Shown here one piece after another: positions 44,992-53,979 of a stretch of DNA of 64,000 nt (positions are counted from its first letter, which is position 1; each line of letters starts with the position of its first letter). A model generated the notes under the pieces. It worked only from the letters and a program-made list of their open reading frames with translations, was not told the DNA's origin and ran no database searches. Both the position numbers and the translations under genes were made by a program. Origin of the DNA: UBA1479 sp040218445 (GTDB lineage Bacteria; Pseudomonadota; Alphaproteobacteria; Rhodospirillales; Casp-alpha2); contig JAVJRK010000011.1 in assembly GCA_040218445.1 (NCBI GenBank), positions 349,121-413,120 of the forward strand, read 5' to 3'.

Positions 44992-45685
44992 CCTCTCAAG
45001 CGAAGTGGAGGACTTGATGGAACATCTCGACGATGTCGGGGCCAGTCGGGAGCGTCTCCAAGCATTAAGTAGTCGCGCAATTCAAATTCAAAAAGTCCGC
45101 GAAATTGTCGATACAACGAATTCAACGCGCGCGACGATGAAAAGAGCAAAGGTGACTTTACGAGACAGGCCATCCGCTTCAAAAAAATTGATCAATAAGA
45201 GCCGGCAGGTGACAGAGAGTTTTAAAGAAGATTGGGAAAAGGCTCTGGGAGACAGAACTCTCGTAACAAACTTCATTGATCCAGCGAGAGAGCACCTTGC
45301 TAAAAACGTCACCCAGGCATTGAAAGAGGATTGGAGAAAATTTGTCGATGAGACTTCGCCTCAAATCCCTCAAGATTGGTTGAACTCATTGCCCGATGGT
45401 GGAGAACTTGGGCAAGCAAAAAATGATATCGTTGATTGTCTTCAGGATATTCAAGCCTTACGGGCTGATCTTCCAGCGGATGAGACATCAATCGCCACGG
45501 TTTCTGACCTCTCTGAGAAAGCACGGACTATTTTTGAGTCGTTGGATGGCATCCCTGAGTCCGTTCGCAGTTTTCTCAGATCGGCGTCGGGGCGGGGAGC
45601 TCGCCTTAATGAATTGACCGATGAGGTTCGGGCGTGGTTGAGCGAACACGAAATGATAGATCAAGTCCGAATTCGATTTGGATAA
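44975..45685 (+). CDS. Hypothetical helical protein of the dpd remnant
   Basis: The protein is 236 aa from ATG 44975, preceded by GGGGG at a normal distance. It is almost entirely alpha-helical and charged (SSEVEDLMEHLDDVGASRERLQAL, SLPDGGELGQAKNDIVDCLQDIQAL), with no signal or membrane segment. It ends 3 nt before the helicase-like gene. Its position next to a DpdJ-like helicase suggests it corresponds to a dpd accessory gene such as dpdI, but that is context only. Codon use is clearly more A/T-rich than in the flanking kinase operon. Confidence 0.6.
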   Translation: MQNLIDLSSEVEDLMEHLDDVGASRERLQALSSRAIQIQKVREIVDTTNSTRATMKRAKVTLRDRPSASKKLINKSRQVTESFKEDWEKALGDRTLVTNFIDPAREHLAKNVTQALKEDWRKFVDETSPQIPQDWLNSLPDGGELGQAKNDIVDCLQDIQALRADLPADETSIATVSDLSEKARTIFESLDGIPESVRSFLRSASGRGARLNELTDEVRAWLSEHEMIDQVRIRFG

Positions 45686-45688
45686 AAG

Positions 45689-46453
45689 ATGAAGTCCCAA
45701 GGAATCGACCAAGTTGCCATTGAGATCGCCCTTGGGGCGCTCGAAGAACTCGAGCTTCCTAGTTTGACATGGGGTTTTGTCGACTCCTACGTCAGCGAAG
45801 AGCAGTTTATTGATCAAATTTCCAAATCATTTGATCGCTATGACGTAGGGACAGACCCGGAAGATGTCATTGCCGAATTAGAAGAAAGGCATCTCGTTCG
45901 CTACTGGCTGTCTGAGGATGAACGTTGTTACCGTTCGAGGTTTGCGGAACTCGTTCGTCTGTTATCAAGGTCTCGTCAATTGTTTGACGGGAGGCCTTGG
46001 AGATCATCTCCCACGCTTGTTTCAGATTATCGCCTCGACATTTCTCCTAGGCGTTATCCCAAAAGAGATATTTCTCTAGACGACGGGAAAGCAGAGATTG
46101 CTAGTTCTGGTGCGGCTTTTTCTAAAATGCAGGAAGCAATCTGGGCATCGGTACCTGCTGCCGGCGGTATGGCTTCTCTATCCCGTTTTCAAGTAGATGC
46201 ATTTAAGCGGATATTCCCTGCCCCCCAAGATTGCGGAACGATTATCACGGCCGGTACAGGGAGTGGCAAAACTTTATCTTTTTATCTGCCAGCGCTTCTT
46301 AATGTGAGTGAGAGAGTTCGGGCAGGAGAATTTTTTACAAAAGTCCTATCACTTTATCCCAGGAATGAGTTGCTGAAGGATCAACTCACCGAAGTCTACA
46401 AGTTGGTGCGATCTGCTAATCCAGGTCTGAAGGCAGCAGGAAAAGGAAATTAA
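45689..46453 (+). pseudogene. DEAD/DEAH helicase, DpdJ-like, N-terminal fragment
   Basis: The frame encodes 254 aa. After an N-terminal domain of about 160 residues comes SLSRFQVDAFKRIF (Q-motif-like), Walker A ITAGTGSGKTLSFYLPALL and LSLYPRNELLKDQLTE (motif Ia), as in large helicases of the DpdJ/DrmA kind. It stops at LKAAGKGN, before motifs II-VI, so at least two thirds of a protein of about 1000 aa or more is missing. A different gene's 3' end follows directly in another frame. It cannot be an active helicase. Confidence 0.7.
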
Positions 46454-46616
46454 GAAATCTTTGGTTCGCCTCACGCCTTACTGCTGCTGGACAGACGGTG
46501 TCTGGGACGGCCTTGGTATTAAGTGGAACGAAATTCAGAGCATTGATGGCCATATCAACCGGCTTGCGGATTATCTCTGTCGTCTAGATCGAGAATTGTC
46601 GAGGCATTCATCGTGA
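46431..46616 (+). pseudogene. C-terminal fragment of an unidentified dpd-cluster gene
   Basis: An open stretch of 61 codons without a start (EKEIKKSLVRLTPYCCWTDG, then WDGLGIKWNEIQSIDGHINRLADYL) ends in TGA at 46614-46616. This overlaps the GTG start of the DpdA gene in the GTGA pattern of coupled genes. It therefore looks like the tail of the gene that originally preceded dpdA (dpdB is one candidate), joined to the helicase fragment by a deletion at about 46.43-46.45 kb. Confidence 0.55.
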
Positions 46617-47452
46617 AATTCATATACGCAGACTCGCTCGATTTCGTTGATCCAAATTATAACTTTATCGAGGATCGATCGGATCCAAACCGCGAAGTGT
46701 ACTGGGATGACCAGTTCCCTCATGAATACCTAAAGCAGCCTCCCTATGATGGGATCTTGGTTTCGCGCGGCATCGTTGGTGATCATAAGTTTCGAGGGAA
46801 ATATACCGACACGCAATCCATGCGATTTCGTCGTGTAGGTGCCAAGAAATTTCTCAGGATCGACAAACCCGAATTCAGTCACCTGCAAGTCTTTGGTGAT
46901 TGCGGGGCATTCAGCTATGCGAACCTTGATTTACCGCCCTATACGCCGGCCGAGATTGTGGAATTCTATGAGGACGGTGGATTTACACATGGGTGCTCCG
47001 TCGACCACATAATTTTTGAACACGACAATAAGCTTCAAGGGATCCGTATCCCGCAAGCGACTGAGAGCAACAGTCTGAAGCGCCTCAGTTCCAAAGGATT
47101 GGTCGCGGAGAGCACACTTATTTCTCAAGAAAAAGCGGCATTGGCATCTGTCAGAGATTACGACAAAGGGCAGGCCAGTCTCGAAGATGTTCTCGATGCA
47201 GTTCTCACCTACGCCAGGTCTTACTTGATTGATCCAAAGAACGGCGCACCGGTGGGGGAAAAGAAAATCGAGGAATTGTCGGAGGCGTATCGGAAAATGC
47301 TCCAGGATCGTCCTTGGCAAGAGTGCGATTGCGAAGTCTGTAAACGAGTCGGAGTGGAAGCTGCAATTTTCCGAGCCAGTACCGGTTTTGTGGATCCTAC
47401 CCCCGCAACCAATAAAAAATGGGCCCCACAAGGGGCCCTTTTTTGTTGGTAG
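46613..47452 (+). pseudogene. dpdA: DpdA: TGT-like enzyme for 7-deazaguanine in DNA, 3'-truncated
   Basis: The 279-codon frame matches DpdA, the TGT-fold enzyme that exchanges guanine in DNA for preQ0. Landmarks are MKFIYADSLDFVDPNYNFIE, GILVSRGIVGDHKF, FGDCGAFSY with the catalytic-pocket Asp, PPYTPAEIVEFYEDGGFTHG and CSVDHIIF. The zinc site begins ECDCEVCKRVGVEAAIFR (Cys-x-Cys-x2-Cys), but the downstream His ligand region is missing. After about residue 260 the sequence changes to a repeat-encoded tail (PTPATNKKWAPQGALFCW). Loss of the last zinc ligand predicts inactivity. No preQ0-synthesis genes (folE, queC/D/E) are in the window. Confidence 0.8.
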
Positions 47453-47460
47453 GTGGTGGG
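47397..47460 (+). repeat. Dispersed terminator/tRNA-3'-end repeat (copy B)
   Basis: ATCCTACCCCCGCAACCA at 47393-47410 matches 17 of the last 18 bases of the tRNA-fMet in this window. It is followed by ATAAAAAA and a strong terminator stem (GGGCCCC-ACA-AGGGGCCC, T6). Read in reverse, it is copy A (28618-28676) with a different stem core. It interrupts dpdA and precedes the metallophosphoesterase, so it marks a recombination junction. Confidence 0.7.
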
Positions 47461-48985
47461 GTCGGTGTATGGACCTGCAGGTTCGGGAGGGAGGCTTACA
47501 AGAACGTTACCAAGCCAGGTCCGCAGATTTCTTAGCAAAGGCGACGACCCGGTTGCCCTTCGCGTTATAGGTGACGCGATCGAAGCTGACGTTCTTTGCT
47601 TGTGCGATCCCGCGCCCGTTACTGTCGTCGGTCCAACTGGTATCGACAGACATAATGCTGCGCCAATCGTAGATGCCATTTTAAGCGATAGCGCTGACTG
47701 GCTCGACTACGACTTGGAAGACGCTATTCAAGATCTCAACGGGGTGCCGATCGCACTTCTTAGTAGCAGGTGGGATGCAGCTAACCATGCCCACCTTGAG
47801 TACGGCTGGAAACAAAGGCAATTTTCCACTTTTTTACACTGGCGTGATATTGATGGCGATGGGCAAGTCCTTTATGCAATTCGCGCACTCCAGAGAGTAA
47901 TTCATGAGGTTTCCGATACATCTTTCATTTTAGATGATGCCGGAAATCGTGAAATTTCGATTCTGCATATCTCGGATCTTCAGTTTGGAGGCTTCGACAG
48001 CACTAACCTTTCCGAACGAACTGAAATCAATGCATATAATATTCGCGAACGTTGCGGCGATCGGCCACCTGATTTTGTTGTCGTTACGGGAGATATCACC
48101 GAGCGAGCCCTGCCTTCAGAGTTTGAAGCAGCAGGAAACTGGCTAAAATCCTTTATGAGCCAGGTCGGGATTCCAGAAAAGCACCAAGCTGCCCGTCTCT
48201 TAACTGTTCCTGGAAACCATGACGTATCCGCCTACCTCGCCGCGGCAGGACGATGCATTTTAGATGGTCAGAAAAAGAGTACTCGGCTAGTTAAGAACGG
48301 TGAAGAGACGCCGGCCACCGAGCTCAGCGAGTACGCATTCGCTCCATTCAAATCGTTTCACAAACAACATTGTGATCGTGACTTTTTGCCGTCTCCAGGA
48401 CTGGAAAACGGATTACCCTGGGTTGAGGACCGCTTTCGTCATATTGGCGTCGTATTTTATGGGATAAACACTGCCCAGCCCGCAGATACCGGCTTTTTGC
48501 CAGCCCGCGAGGTTTGTCCAAAAAGTCTGACTGCGATCAGATCCCGAATCAAAGAACGCCAAAACACCAACAACGTTAGACGTGTTACAACGATTGGGCT
48601 AGGGCACCATTGCCCGATTGGAAAGGACGGCGATAAGAGCGTTACCAATCCTGACCATTTTACCAGTCATCTATCGACACCCACGAAAACCCACATATTC
48701 TTGCATGGTCACTGGCATCAGTATGAAATCGTTAAGGAGACAGCTGGGGGCAGCCATTTTGTAAGGTCTTGCGCGCAGACCATGAATAAGGAAGCTGGAA
48801 GCCGCCCAGAAGACACACTAAGAGGCTACAATATCCTTCACCTTGAACGTGATAATGACGGAAATATAAATCGCCTGAGAGGCGTGTCCGTCAACCATCT
48901 AGGAAACGAGTTTGTTCCCACGCCAGAAAAGAAATTTGTATGGTCTTCGGCTAAAGGCGGATTTGTCGATGATCCCGAATCCTAG
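47453..48985 (+). CDS. Metallophosphoesterase with an unrecognised N-terminal domain
   Basis: The frame encodes 510 aa. Residues 165-430 carry calcineurin-like motifs: ILHISDLQFGG (Asp; the usual DxH His is Gln), VVVTGDITERA, LLTVPGNHDV, GLGHHCPIG and FLHGHWHQYE. The first 160 residues include YGPAGSGGRLTRTL, which resembles a degraded P-loop, and GVPIALLSSRWDAANHAHLEYG; the fold is not recognised. The start codon lies inside the repeat, so the original 5' end may be missing. GC is lower than in the flanks. Similar phosphoesterases occur in defence islands. The partner genes are unknown. Confidence 0.7.
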   Translation: MVGSVYGPAGSGGRLTRTLPSQVRRFLSKGDDPVALRVIGDAIEADVLCLCDPAPVTVVGPTGIDRHNAAPIVDAILSDSADWLDYDLEDAIQDLNGVPIALLSSRWDAANHAHLEYGWKQRQFSTFLHWRDIDGDGQVLYAIRALQRVIHEVSDTSFILDDAGNREISILHISDLQFGGFDSTNLSERTEINAYNIRERCGDRPPDFVVVTGDITERALPSEFEAAGNWLKSFMSQVGIPEKHQAARLLTVPGNHDVSAYLAAAGRCILDGQKKSTRLVKNGEETPATELSEYAFAPFKSFHKQHCDRDFLPSPGLENGLPWVEDRFRHIGVVFYGINTAQPADTGFLPAREVCPKSLTAIRSRIKERQNTNNVRRVTTIGLGHHCPIGKDGDKSVTNPDHFTSHLSTPTKTHIFLHGHWHQYEIVKETAGGSHFVRSCAQTMNKEAGSRPEDTLRGYNILHLERDNDGNINRLRGVSVNHLGNEFVPTPEKKFVWSSAKGGFVDDPES

Positions 48986-49217
<232 letters not shown>

Positions 49218-49344
49218 AAACATGCCTAGGGTTAATGGGGGTTACCGAGTTATAACAACCTATTCTTTTTGTTATGATTTATGGGGTTTATCGTTTAATC
49301 GTTGATACCGTGGATTCCTCATTTTAACGCAAATAGGTAGCCCC

Positions 49345-49716
49345 ATGGTAGCCCCGAATGAAACGATCAACTTCACCAAGGCGCTGTTAGCCGCCCTGCC
49401 CTTACCCCCTGTGGGCAAGCGTCACTCATTCAAGGACGCCAGGGTGAAGGGTTTGATTATCCGCGTGACGGCCAACGGCCAGAAGACCTTCCAGCTCTAT
49501 CAGAAGCATCAGGGGCGGCCTGTCCGGGTCACCCTCGGCACGTTTCCCGACATGACCATCGAGAACGCCCGCAAGGAAGCGACGAAGGCCAAGGGCGCCC
49601 TGGCGGGCGGAACCACGTCGACCCCGTGTATCGGCGCGGACGATACGATGCAGAGGACCGACAGCAATCTGCTGCTGCAGCGATTGCCTCTGTTCTGGTG
49701 CGGTGCTGACCCGTGA
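49345..49716 (+). pseudogene. Tyrosine integrase, N-terminal arm-domain fragment
   Basis: Residues 8-92 are a DUF4102-type arm-binding domain (FKDARVKGLIIRVTANGQKTFQLY, GRPVRVTLGTFPDMTIENARKEA). The following roughly 300 residues with the catalytic R-H-R-Y are absent; the frame continues 30 unrelated codons. The start has GGTAGCCCC repeated on both sides of the ATG, a pattern often seen at such integrase starts. It lies beside the truncated tRNA-fMet, as expected for the island's own integrase. Confidence 0.85.
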
Positions 49717-49916
49717 TTCTGTGGCCAATTCTCAAGGTCACGGCCGAGATGGTGACGGACCCAACAATCTATTAACTTGGGGCCAGATCTTTTTTTGTTA
49801 CCCCTCTTGAAGCTCTAGTCACTGGAGCCCCCAAATCAATGGTGCCAACTTCCCTTACACCGCCTGCGGCCATGACTCGAGTCAGCGTGCGGCAAATAAC
49901 ATTTAGGAGCTGTAGA

Positions 49917-50231
49917 ATGGGTACACCAGGCCCCTCTTCCGAAAAAGCGGCAAAGCCCAGTATGAATTGTCCGGTCTGCGCCGTCTCTTTGGTTATGACC
50001 GAACGCCAAAACATCGAGATCGACTACTGTCCCGAATGTCGGGGGGTCTGGCTCGATCGCGGCGAACTCGACAAGATCATCGAACGGAGCCTTCAACCAC
50101 AAAACAAGGTGCCGAACGATGGTGGGCGCGACAATCGGGACGACGATGGATACCGGCGCGGAAAACATGGAGGGGGCCATCACGGCCGAGGCTATGGCCG
50201 CAGGTCGTGGCTTAGCGAAATCTTCCATTGA
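49917..50231 (+). CDS. TFIIB-type zinc-ribbon protein
   Basis: The 104-aa protein has MNCPVCAVSLVMTERQNIEIDYCPECRGVWLDRGELDKII, the zf-TFIIB (COG3809-like) ribbon with two CxxC knuckles (residues 18-21 and 38-41). The tail is rich in Gly, His, Arg and Asp (KHGGGHHGRGYGRR). ATG 49917 has GGAG 8 nt upstream. Its function is unknown. It heads the ion/metal stress gene run. Confidence 0.8.
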   Translation: MGTPGPSSEKAAKPSMNCPVCAVSLVMTERQNIEIDYCPECRGVWLDRGELDKIIERSLQPQNKVPNDGGRDNRDDDGYRRGKHGGGHHGRGYGRRSWLSEIFH

Positions 50232-50303
50232 TCACAGAAGACTGTTAGAGACGTATGTGAAAAGTCAAAAACAGCTATGCTTGTAATATTGGAGAGGTAA
50301 TTT

Positions 50304-50744
50304 TTGGACTGGGAACTCGAATTAGTGCTTGCCAGCAGGACTATCCTTGCGACTGTCCTTGGGGGACTTATCGGATTGGAGCGGCTATGGCATCGGCGCG
50401 AAGCCAGTGTGAGGACTTACGCAGCGGTTGCCATGGGTGCGTGCGTATTTGCACTCATCTCGCAACACATACCGGGCGCAGAGCCGTCCCGCATGGCGGC
50501 CAACATTGTGGTCGGGATTGGATTTTTGGGCGCTGGCATCATTATGCACAATGGCAACCGTACCCATGGGTTGACCACCGCGGCCACGGTCTGGGCGACC
50601 GCGGCGGTCGGTACTGGCGTGGGATTTGGAATGTATGTCCTTAGCGCGTTGGCGGCCGTTATCGTCTTTCTCATTCTGGCGGCTCACCACTTGCCATGGC
50701 TAAGCTCAAGATACGATCGTCGCGCTGAAGATAAGGACGAGTGA
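50304..50744 (+). CDS. MgtC/SapB family membrane protein
   Basis: The 146-aa protein has four or five TM segments. GGLIGLERLWHRREASVRTYAAVAMGACVF is the MgtC/SapB signature, then GIGFLGAGIIMHNGN and GLTTAATVWATAAVG. It lacks the cytoplasmic C-terminal domain of virulence MgtC and is closer to short SapB-like proteins linked to Mg or acid stress. It starts with TTG, six nt after a strong GGAGAGG. Confidence 0.85.
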   Translation: MDWELELVLASRTILATVLGGLIGLERLWHRREASVRTYAAVAMGACVFALISQHIPGAEPSRMAANIVVGIGFLGAGIIMHNGNRTHGLTTAATVWATAAVGTGVGFGMYVLSALAAVIVFLILAAHHLPWLSSRYDRRAEDKDE

Positions 50745-50883
50745 TGAACAAGACTCTATTCGAAATTCGGTTCATGCGGAGTCGTCAGTGCGCTCGAAAA
50801 CCACTCGTGCGGGCGGTGACCTCGGCTGCGGCACGGACCAGGTCCATGTTGGTTCCAACTGCAAGCGGTAGAGTGGAGTAAAA

Positions 50884-53343
50884 ATGGCTCAAACTGTTCA
50901 GCTCGATCTCCCGCTCCTCCTTCCCGAGGTGCCGGACGCGCGTGACGCTTGTGTGCAGCGACTAACCGAGAGCCTGGAAACTCGGGAAGGCGTCGAACGC
51001 GCTCATATTCGCGAAACAGAGGATGACCAAGGCACCGAGCTGTGCATTCACTACGACCCCGGCGTACTGCCCCTGGCCCGCATCCGCCAGATCGCCGAAG
51101 CGCTTGGAGCCCAAATAACCGCCAAATTCGGCCATGTGGTTTGGCAAGTCGGCGGCATTTCGGATCAGCGTCGCGCGCGGACGGTCAGTGAGCGGGTACG
51201 CCGCTTGCCGGGAGTTCTCGAGGCGGAGGCCAACGCCACCGGACCGCTGCGGATCGAGTTCGATCAAACGCAAACCGATGAAAACAAGATCCGCGCTGCT
51301 CTTCGGGACATGGGGGTGTCGCAGGAGAACGCGAAGCCCGGCACGCGCGAGACTCCTGACGAGTCCCGCGACCATGACCATGATCATGCTCACGGCGGTA
51401 TTTTTGGGGCGCAGACCGAATTGATCTTCGTGGCCCTGTGCGGCGTGCTTCTGCTAATTGGCTGGCTGCTGCCGAAGTTTGTGGCAATGCCGCCATGGAC
51501 ACCCCTGTTCGTCCTCGTTCCGGCCTACTTTTTTGGTGGCTATTACGCCCTGCGCGAAGCCGTCGAAAGTGTGCGGAACGGCCGATTTGAGATCGACTTT
51601 CTGATGCTTGTGGCGGCGGCGGGCGCGGCGGCGCTCGGCGAATGGGCCGAGGGCGCCCTGCTTCTGTTTTTGTTCAGCCTTGGGCACGCCCTGGAAGGCT
51701 ACGCCATGGGCCGCGCCAAGCAGGCGATCGAGGCACTCGGCGCCTTGGCGCCGAAGACCGCGACCGTGCGAAGAGATGGCAGCGTCGAAGAGGTGGCCGT
51801 CGACGCCCTGCTGGTTGGCGATACCGTGCTGGTGAAGCCGAACGAACGCCTGTCCGCCGACGGGTTCGTCACCAAGGGTGAAAGTAGCGTAAATCAGGCG
51901 CCGATCACTGGTGAGAGTGTGCCGGTGGACAAACTGCCCGTCCAGAATGCCGCGAAGGCAGCCGAGAAACCCGATTTGGTGGATGCCACCAGCCGTGTTT
52001 TCGCCGGCACCATCAACGGTGGTGGCGCCCTGGAGATTCAGGTCACCCGCACATCGGTAGATTCGACCCTGGCGCGTGTCATCAAGATGGTGAACGAGGC
52101 CGAAACCAACCAATCGCCCACACAGCGTCTTACCGATCGGTTCGAACGCATCTTCGTTCCGGCGGTTCTGATTCTCGCCGTCACGCTTTTGTTCGCGGGC
52201 TTCGTTGTCGACGAACCCTTCAGCGCCACTTTTTACCGCGCCATGGCGGTTCTGGTGGCGGCGAGCCCCTGTGCGCTCGCCATCGCGACGCCGAGCGCCG
52301 TACTTAGCGGGGTCGCACGCGCTGCGCGTGGCGGCGTCCTCGTCAAGGGCGGTGCGCCGCTTGAGAATCTGGGGCGACTGACGGCCATCGCGTTCGACAA
52401 GACCGGCACATTGACCGAAGGCAAGCCGAAGCTGGTCGATGTGGTAACTGCCGAGGGCGTCGAGGACAAAGACCTGCTGCGCGTGGCGATCGGGGTCGAG
52501 ATGCTGAGCGACCATCCTCTCGCAGCCGCCGTTGTCAGGGACGGACGCGAACGCCTTGGCGACGCACCTGTCGCCGAGGCATCTAACCTGCGCAGCATTA
52601 CCGGCCGTGGTGTCGTGGCCGAAGTCGATGGCGAGACGACATACATCGGTAAGGACGACCTCTTCGCTGAGGTCGATGGGCCGCCAATTCCTGACGACTT
52701 GCGCTCCCGGATCGAAACGCTGGAAGCAAACGGTCGCACCACGATGATTGTCCGGCAGGGGACCCGCTATCTCGGCGCCATCGGACTGATGGATACGCCG
52801 CGCGAAGCGGCGCCGGCGGTTATCGAGGCGCTGCATAAGATCGGCATCCGCCGGATGATCATGCTCTCAGGCGACAATCAGAGGGTCGCCGACGCGGTGG
52901 CGCGGGCGATCGGCCTTGATGAGGCACGCGGCGATCTGATGCCGGATGACAAGGTAGAGACGATCAAGAAACTGCGCGTGGAAGCCAAGGTCGCAATGGT
53001 TGGCGACGGCGTCAACGACGCGCCGGCGATGGCGAACGCCACGGTCGGCATTGCCATGGGCGCGGCGGGCTCCGATGTCGCGCTGGAAACCGCCGATGTG
53101 GCGCTGATGGCGGATAACCTGAACCATTTGCCCTTCGCCGTGGCGTTGAGCCGGTCGACGAGCTCGATCATTCGACAGAACCTGTGGTTTAGCCTAGGGG
53201 TTGTTGCCTTTCTGGTTCCGGCTACTATCCTCGGTCTCGGAATTGGTCCCGCGGTGGCGGTTCACGAGGGATCGACGATCGTCGTTGTTTTCAACGCGCT
53301 GCGCTTGCTCGCGTTTCGCTTCACCAAATATGACGGTCGATAG
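50884..53343 (+). CDS. Zn/Cd/Co/Pb-type P1B ATPase with Cys-free N-terminal domains
   Basis: The protein is 819 aa. Two HMA-like folds (about 8-80 and 85-150) lack the usual CxxC. A His-rich stretch, DHDHDHAHGG, follows at about 163-172 and may replace it. Catalytic motifs are intact: ITGESVP, the transmembrane metal site SPCALAIATPSAV, the phosphorylated Asp in DKTGTLTEGKP, HP in SDHPLAAAV and GDGVNDAPAMA. The C-terminal HEGSTIVVVFNALRLL resembles ZntA/CadA rather than CopA. It is predicted to export divalent heavy metals. Confidence 0.9.
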   Translation: MAQTVQLDLPLLLPEVPDARDACVQRLTESLETREGVERAHIRETEDDQGTELCIHYDPGVLPLARIRQIAEALGAQITAKFGHVVWQVGGISDQRRARTVSERVRRLPGVLEAEANATGPLRIEFDQTQTDENKIRAALRDMGVSQENAKPGTRETPDESRDHDHDHAHGGIFGAQTELIFVALCGVLLLIGWLLPKFVAMPPWTPLFVLVPAYFFGGYYALREAVESVRNGRFEIDFLMLVAAAGAAALGEWAEGALLLFLFSLGHALEGYAMGRAKQAIEALGALAPKTATVRRDGSVEEVAVDALLVGDTVLVKPNERLSADGFVTKGESSVNQAPITGESVPVDKLPVQNAAKAAEKPDLVDATSRVFAGTINGGGALEIQVTRTSVDSTLARVIKMVNEAETNQSPTQRLTDRFERIFVPAVLILAVTLLFAGFVVDEPFSATFYRAMAVLVAASPCALAIATPSAVLSGVARAARGGVLVKGGAPLENLGRLTAIAFDKTGTLTEGKPKLVDVVTAEGVEDKDLLRVAIGVEMLSDHPLAAAVVRDGRERLGDAPVAEASNLRSITGRGVVAEVDGETTYIGKDDLFAEVDGPPIPDDLRSRIETLEANGRTTMIVRQGTRYLGAIGLMDTPREAAPAVIEALHKIGIRRMIMLSGDNQRVADAVARAIGLDEARGDLMPDDKVETIKKLRVEAKVAMVGDGVNDAPAMANATVGIAMGAAGSDVALETADVALMADNLNHLPFAVALSRSTSSIIRQNLWFSLGVVAFLVPATILGLGIGPAVAVHEGSTIVVVFNALRLLAFRFTKYDGR

Positions 53344-53409
53344 AGAAGCCAATATGGAAGCGTTGGCGTCATCGGCCAGGCAACAAGAAACCACAGCAGG
53401 GAGCGCCAA

Positions 53410-53913
53410 ATGAAGTGGCTCGAAGAGACCATCGAATGGATTATCTTCCAGAGCCGCTGGATCTTGGCTCCGCTCTATCTGGGGCTGGTCGCAGTACTCC
53501 TCTTACTCGGCTTCAAATTTCTTCAGGAGCTCGTGTCCTACATCCCGACGATCGTCTCATCTTCGGGCAATGACACAATTCTTGCCGTCCTGTCGCTGAT
53601 CGATCTAATTCTCGTGGGCAATCTCGTTTTGATGGTGATTTTTGCCGGGTACGAAAATTTTGTTTCGAAGATCGAAACGAACGGACACCCCGACCGCCCT
53701 TCATGGATGGGGGCCGTTGATATGAGTGGGCTCAAGTTCAGTCTCATAGCGTCAATCGTGGCGATTTCAGCGATTCAATTGCTCAAATCATTTATGCACG
53801 TGGAAAACCTAACCGACCGGCAGCTTGCCTGGCAGGCGGGGATACATGGCGTGTTCGTGGTGTCCGGCCTTTTGCTCGCTCTGAGTGATAGATTGAAGCA
53901 AAAAGATGGCTAA
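53410..53913 (+). CDS. UPF0114 (YqhA) family membrane protein
   Basis: The 167-aa protein begins MKWLEETIEWIIFQSRWILAPLYLGLVAVLLLLGFKF and contains LSLIDLILVGNLVLMVIFAGYENFVSKIE. Both match the YqhA/UPF0114 family of inner-membrane proteins with four TM helices and unknown function. GGGAG precedes the ATG. It sits between the P-type ATPase and NhaA, suggesting a role in ion or pH stress. Confidence 0.88.
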   Translation: MKWLEETIEWIIFQSRWILAPLYLGLVAVLLLLGFKFLQELVSYIPTIVSSSGNDTILAVLSLIDLILVGNLVLMVIFAGYENFVSKIETNGHPDRPSWMGAVDMSGLKFSLIASIVAISAIQLLKSFMHVENLTDRQLAWQAGIHGVFVVSGLLLALSDRLKQKDG

Positions 53914-53979
53914 CGGCGCCCAATTGTGGACCCTCCGGTGCGGACGACGCTTCGCGCCCAAAAGAGGCGCCCTAGCCAG

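Noticed and set aside
46613..47452. Canonical tRNA-guanine transglycosylase (Tgt)
   Set aside because: The N-terminus and motif spacing (DSLDFVDPNYNF, GDCGAFSY, SVDHIIF) match DpdA rather than Tgt, and the context has a DpdJ-like helicase.
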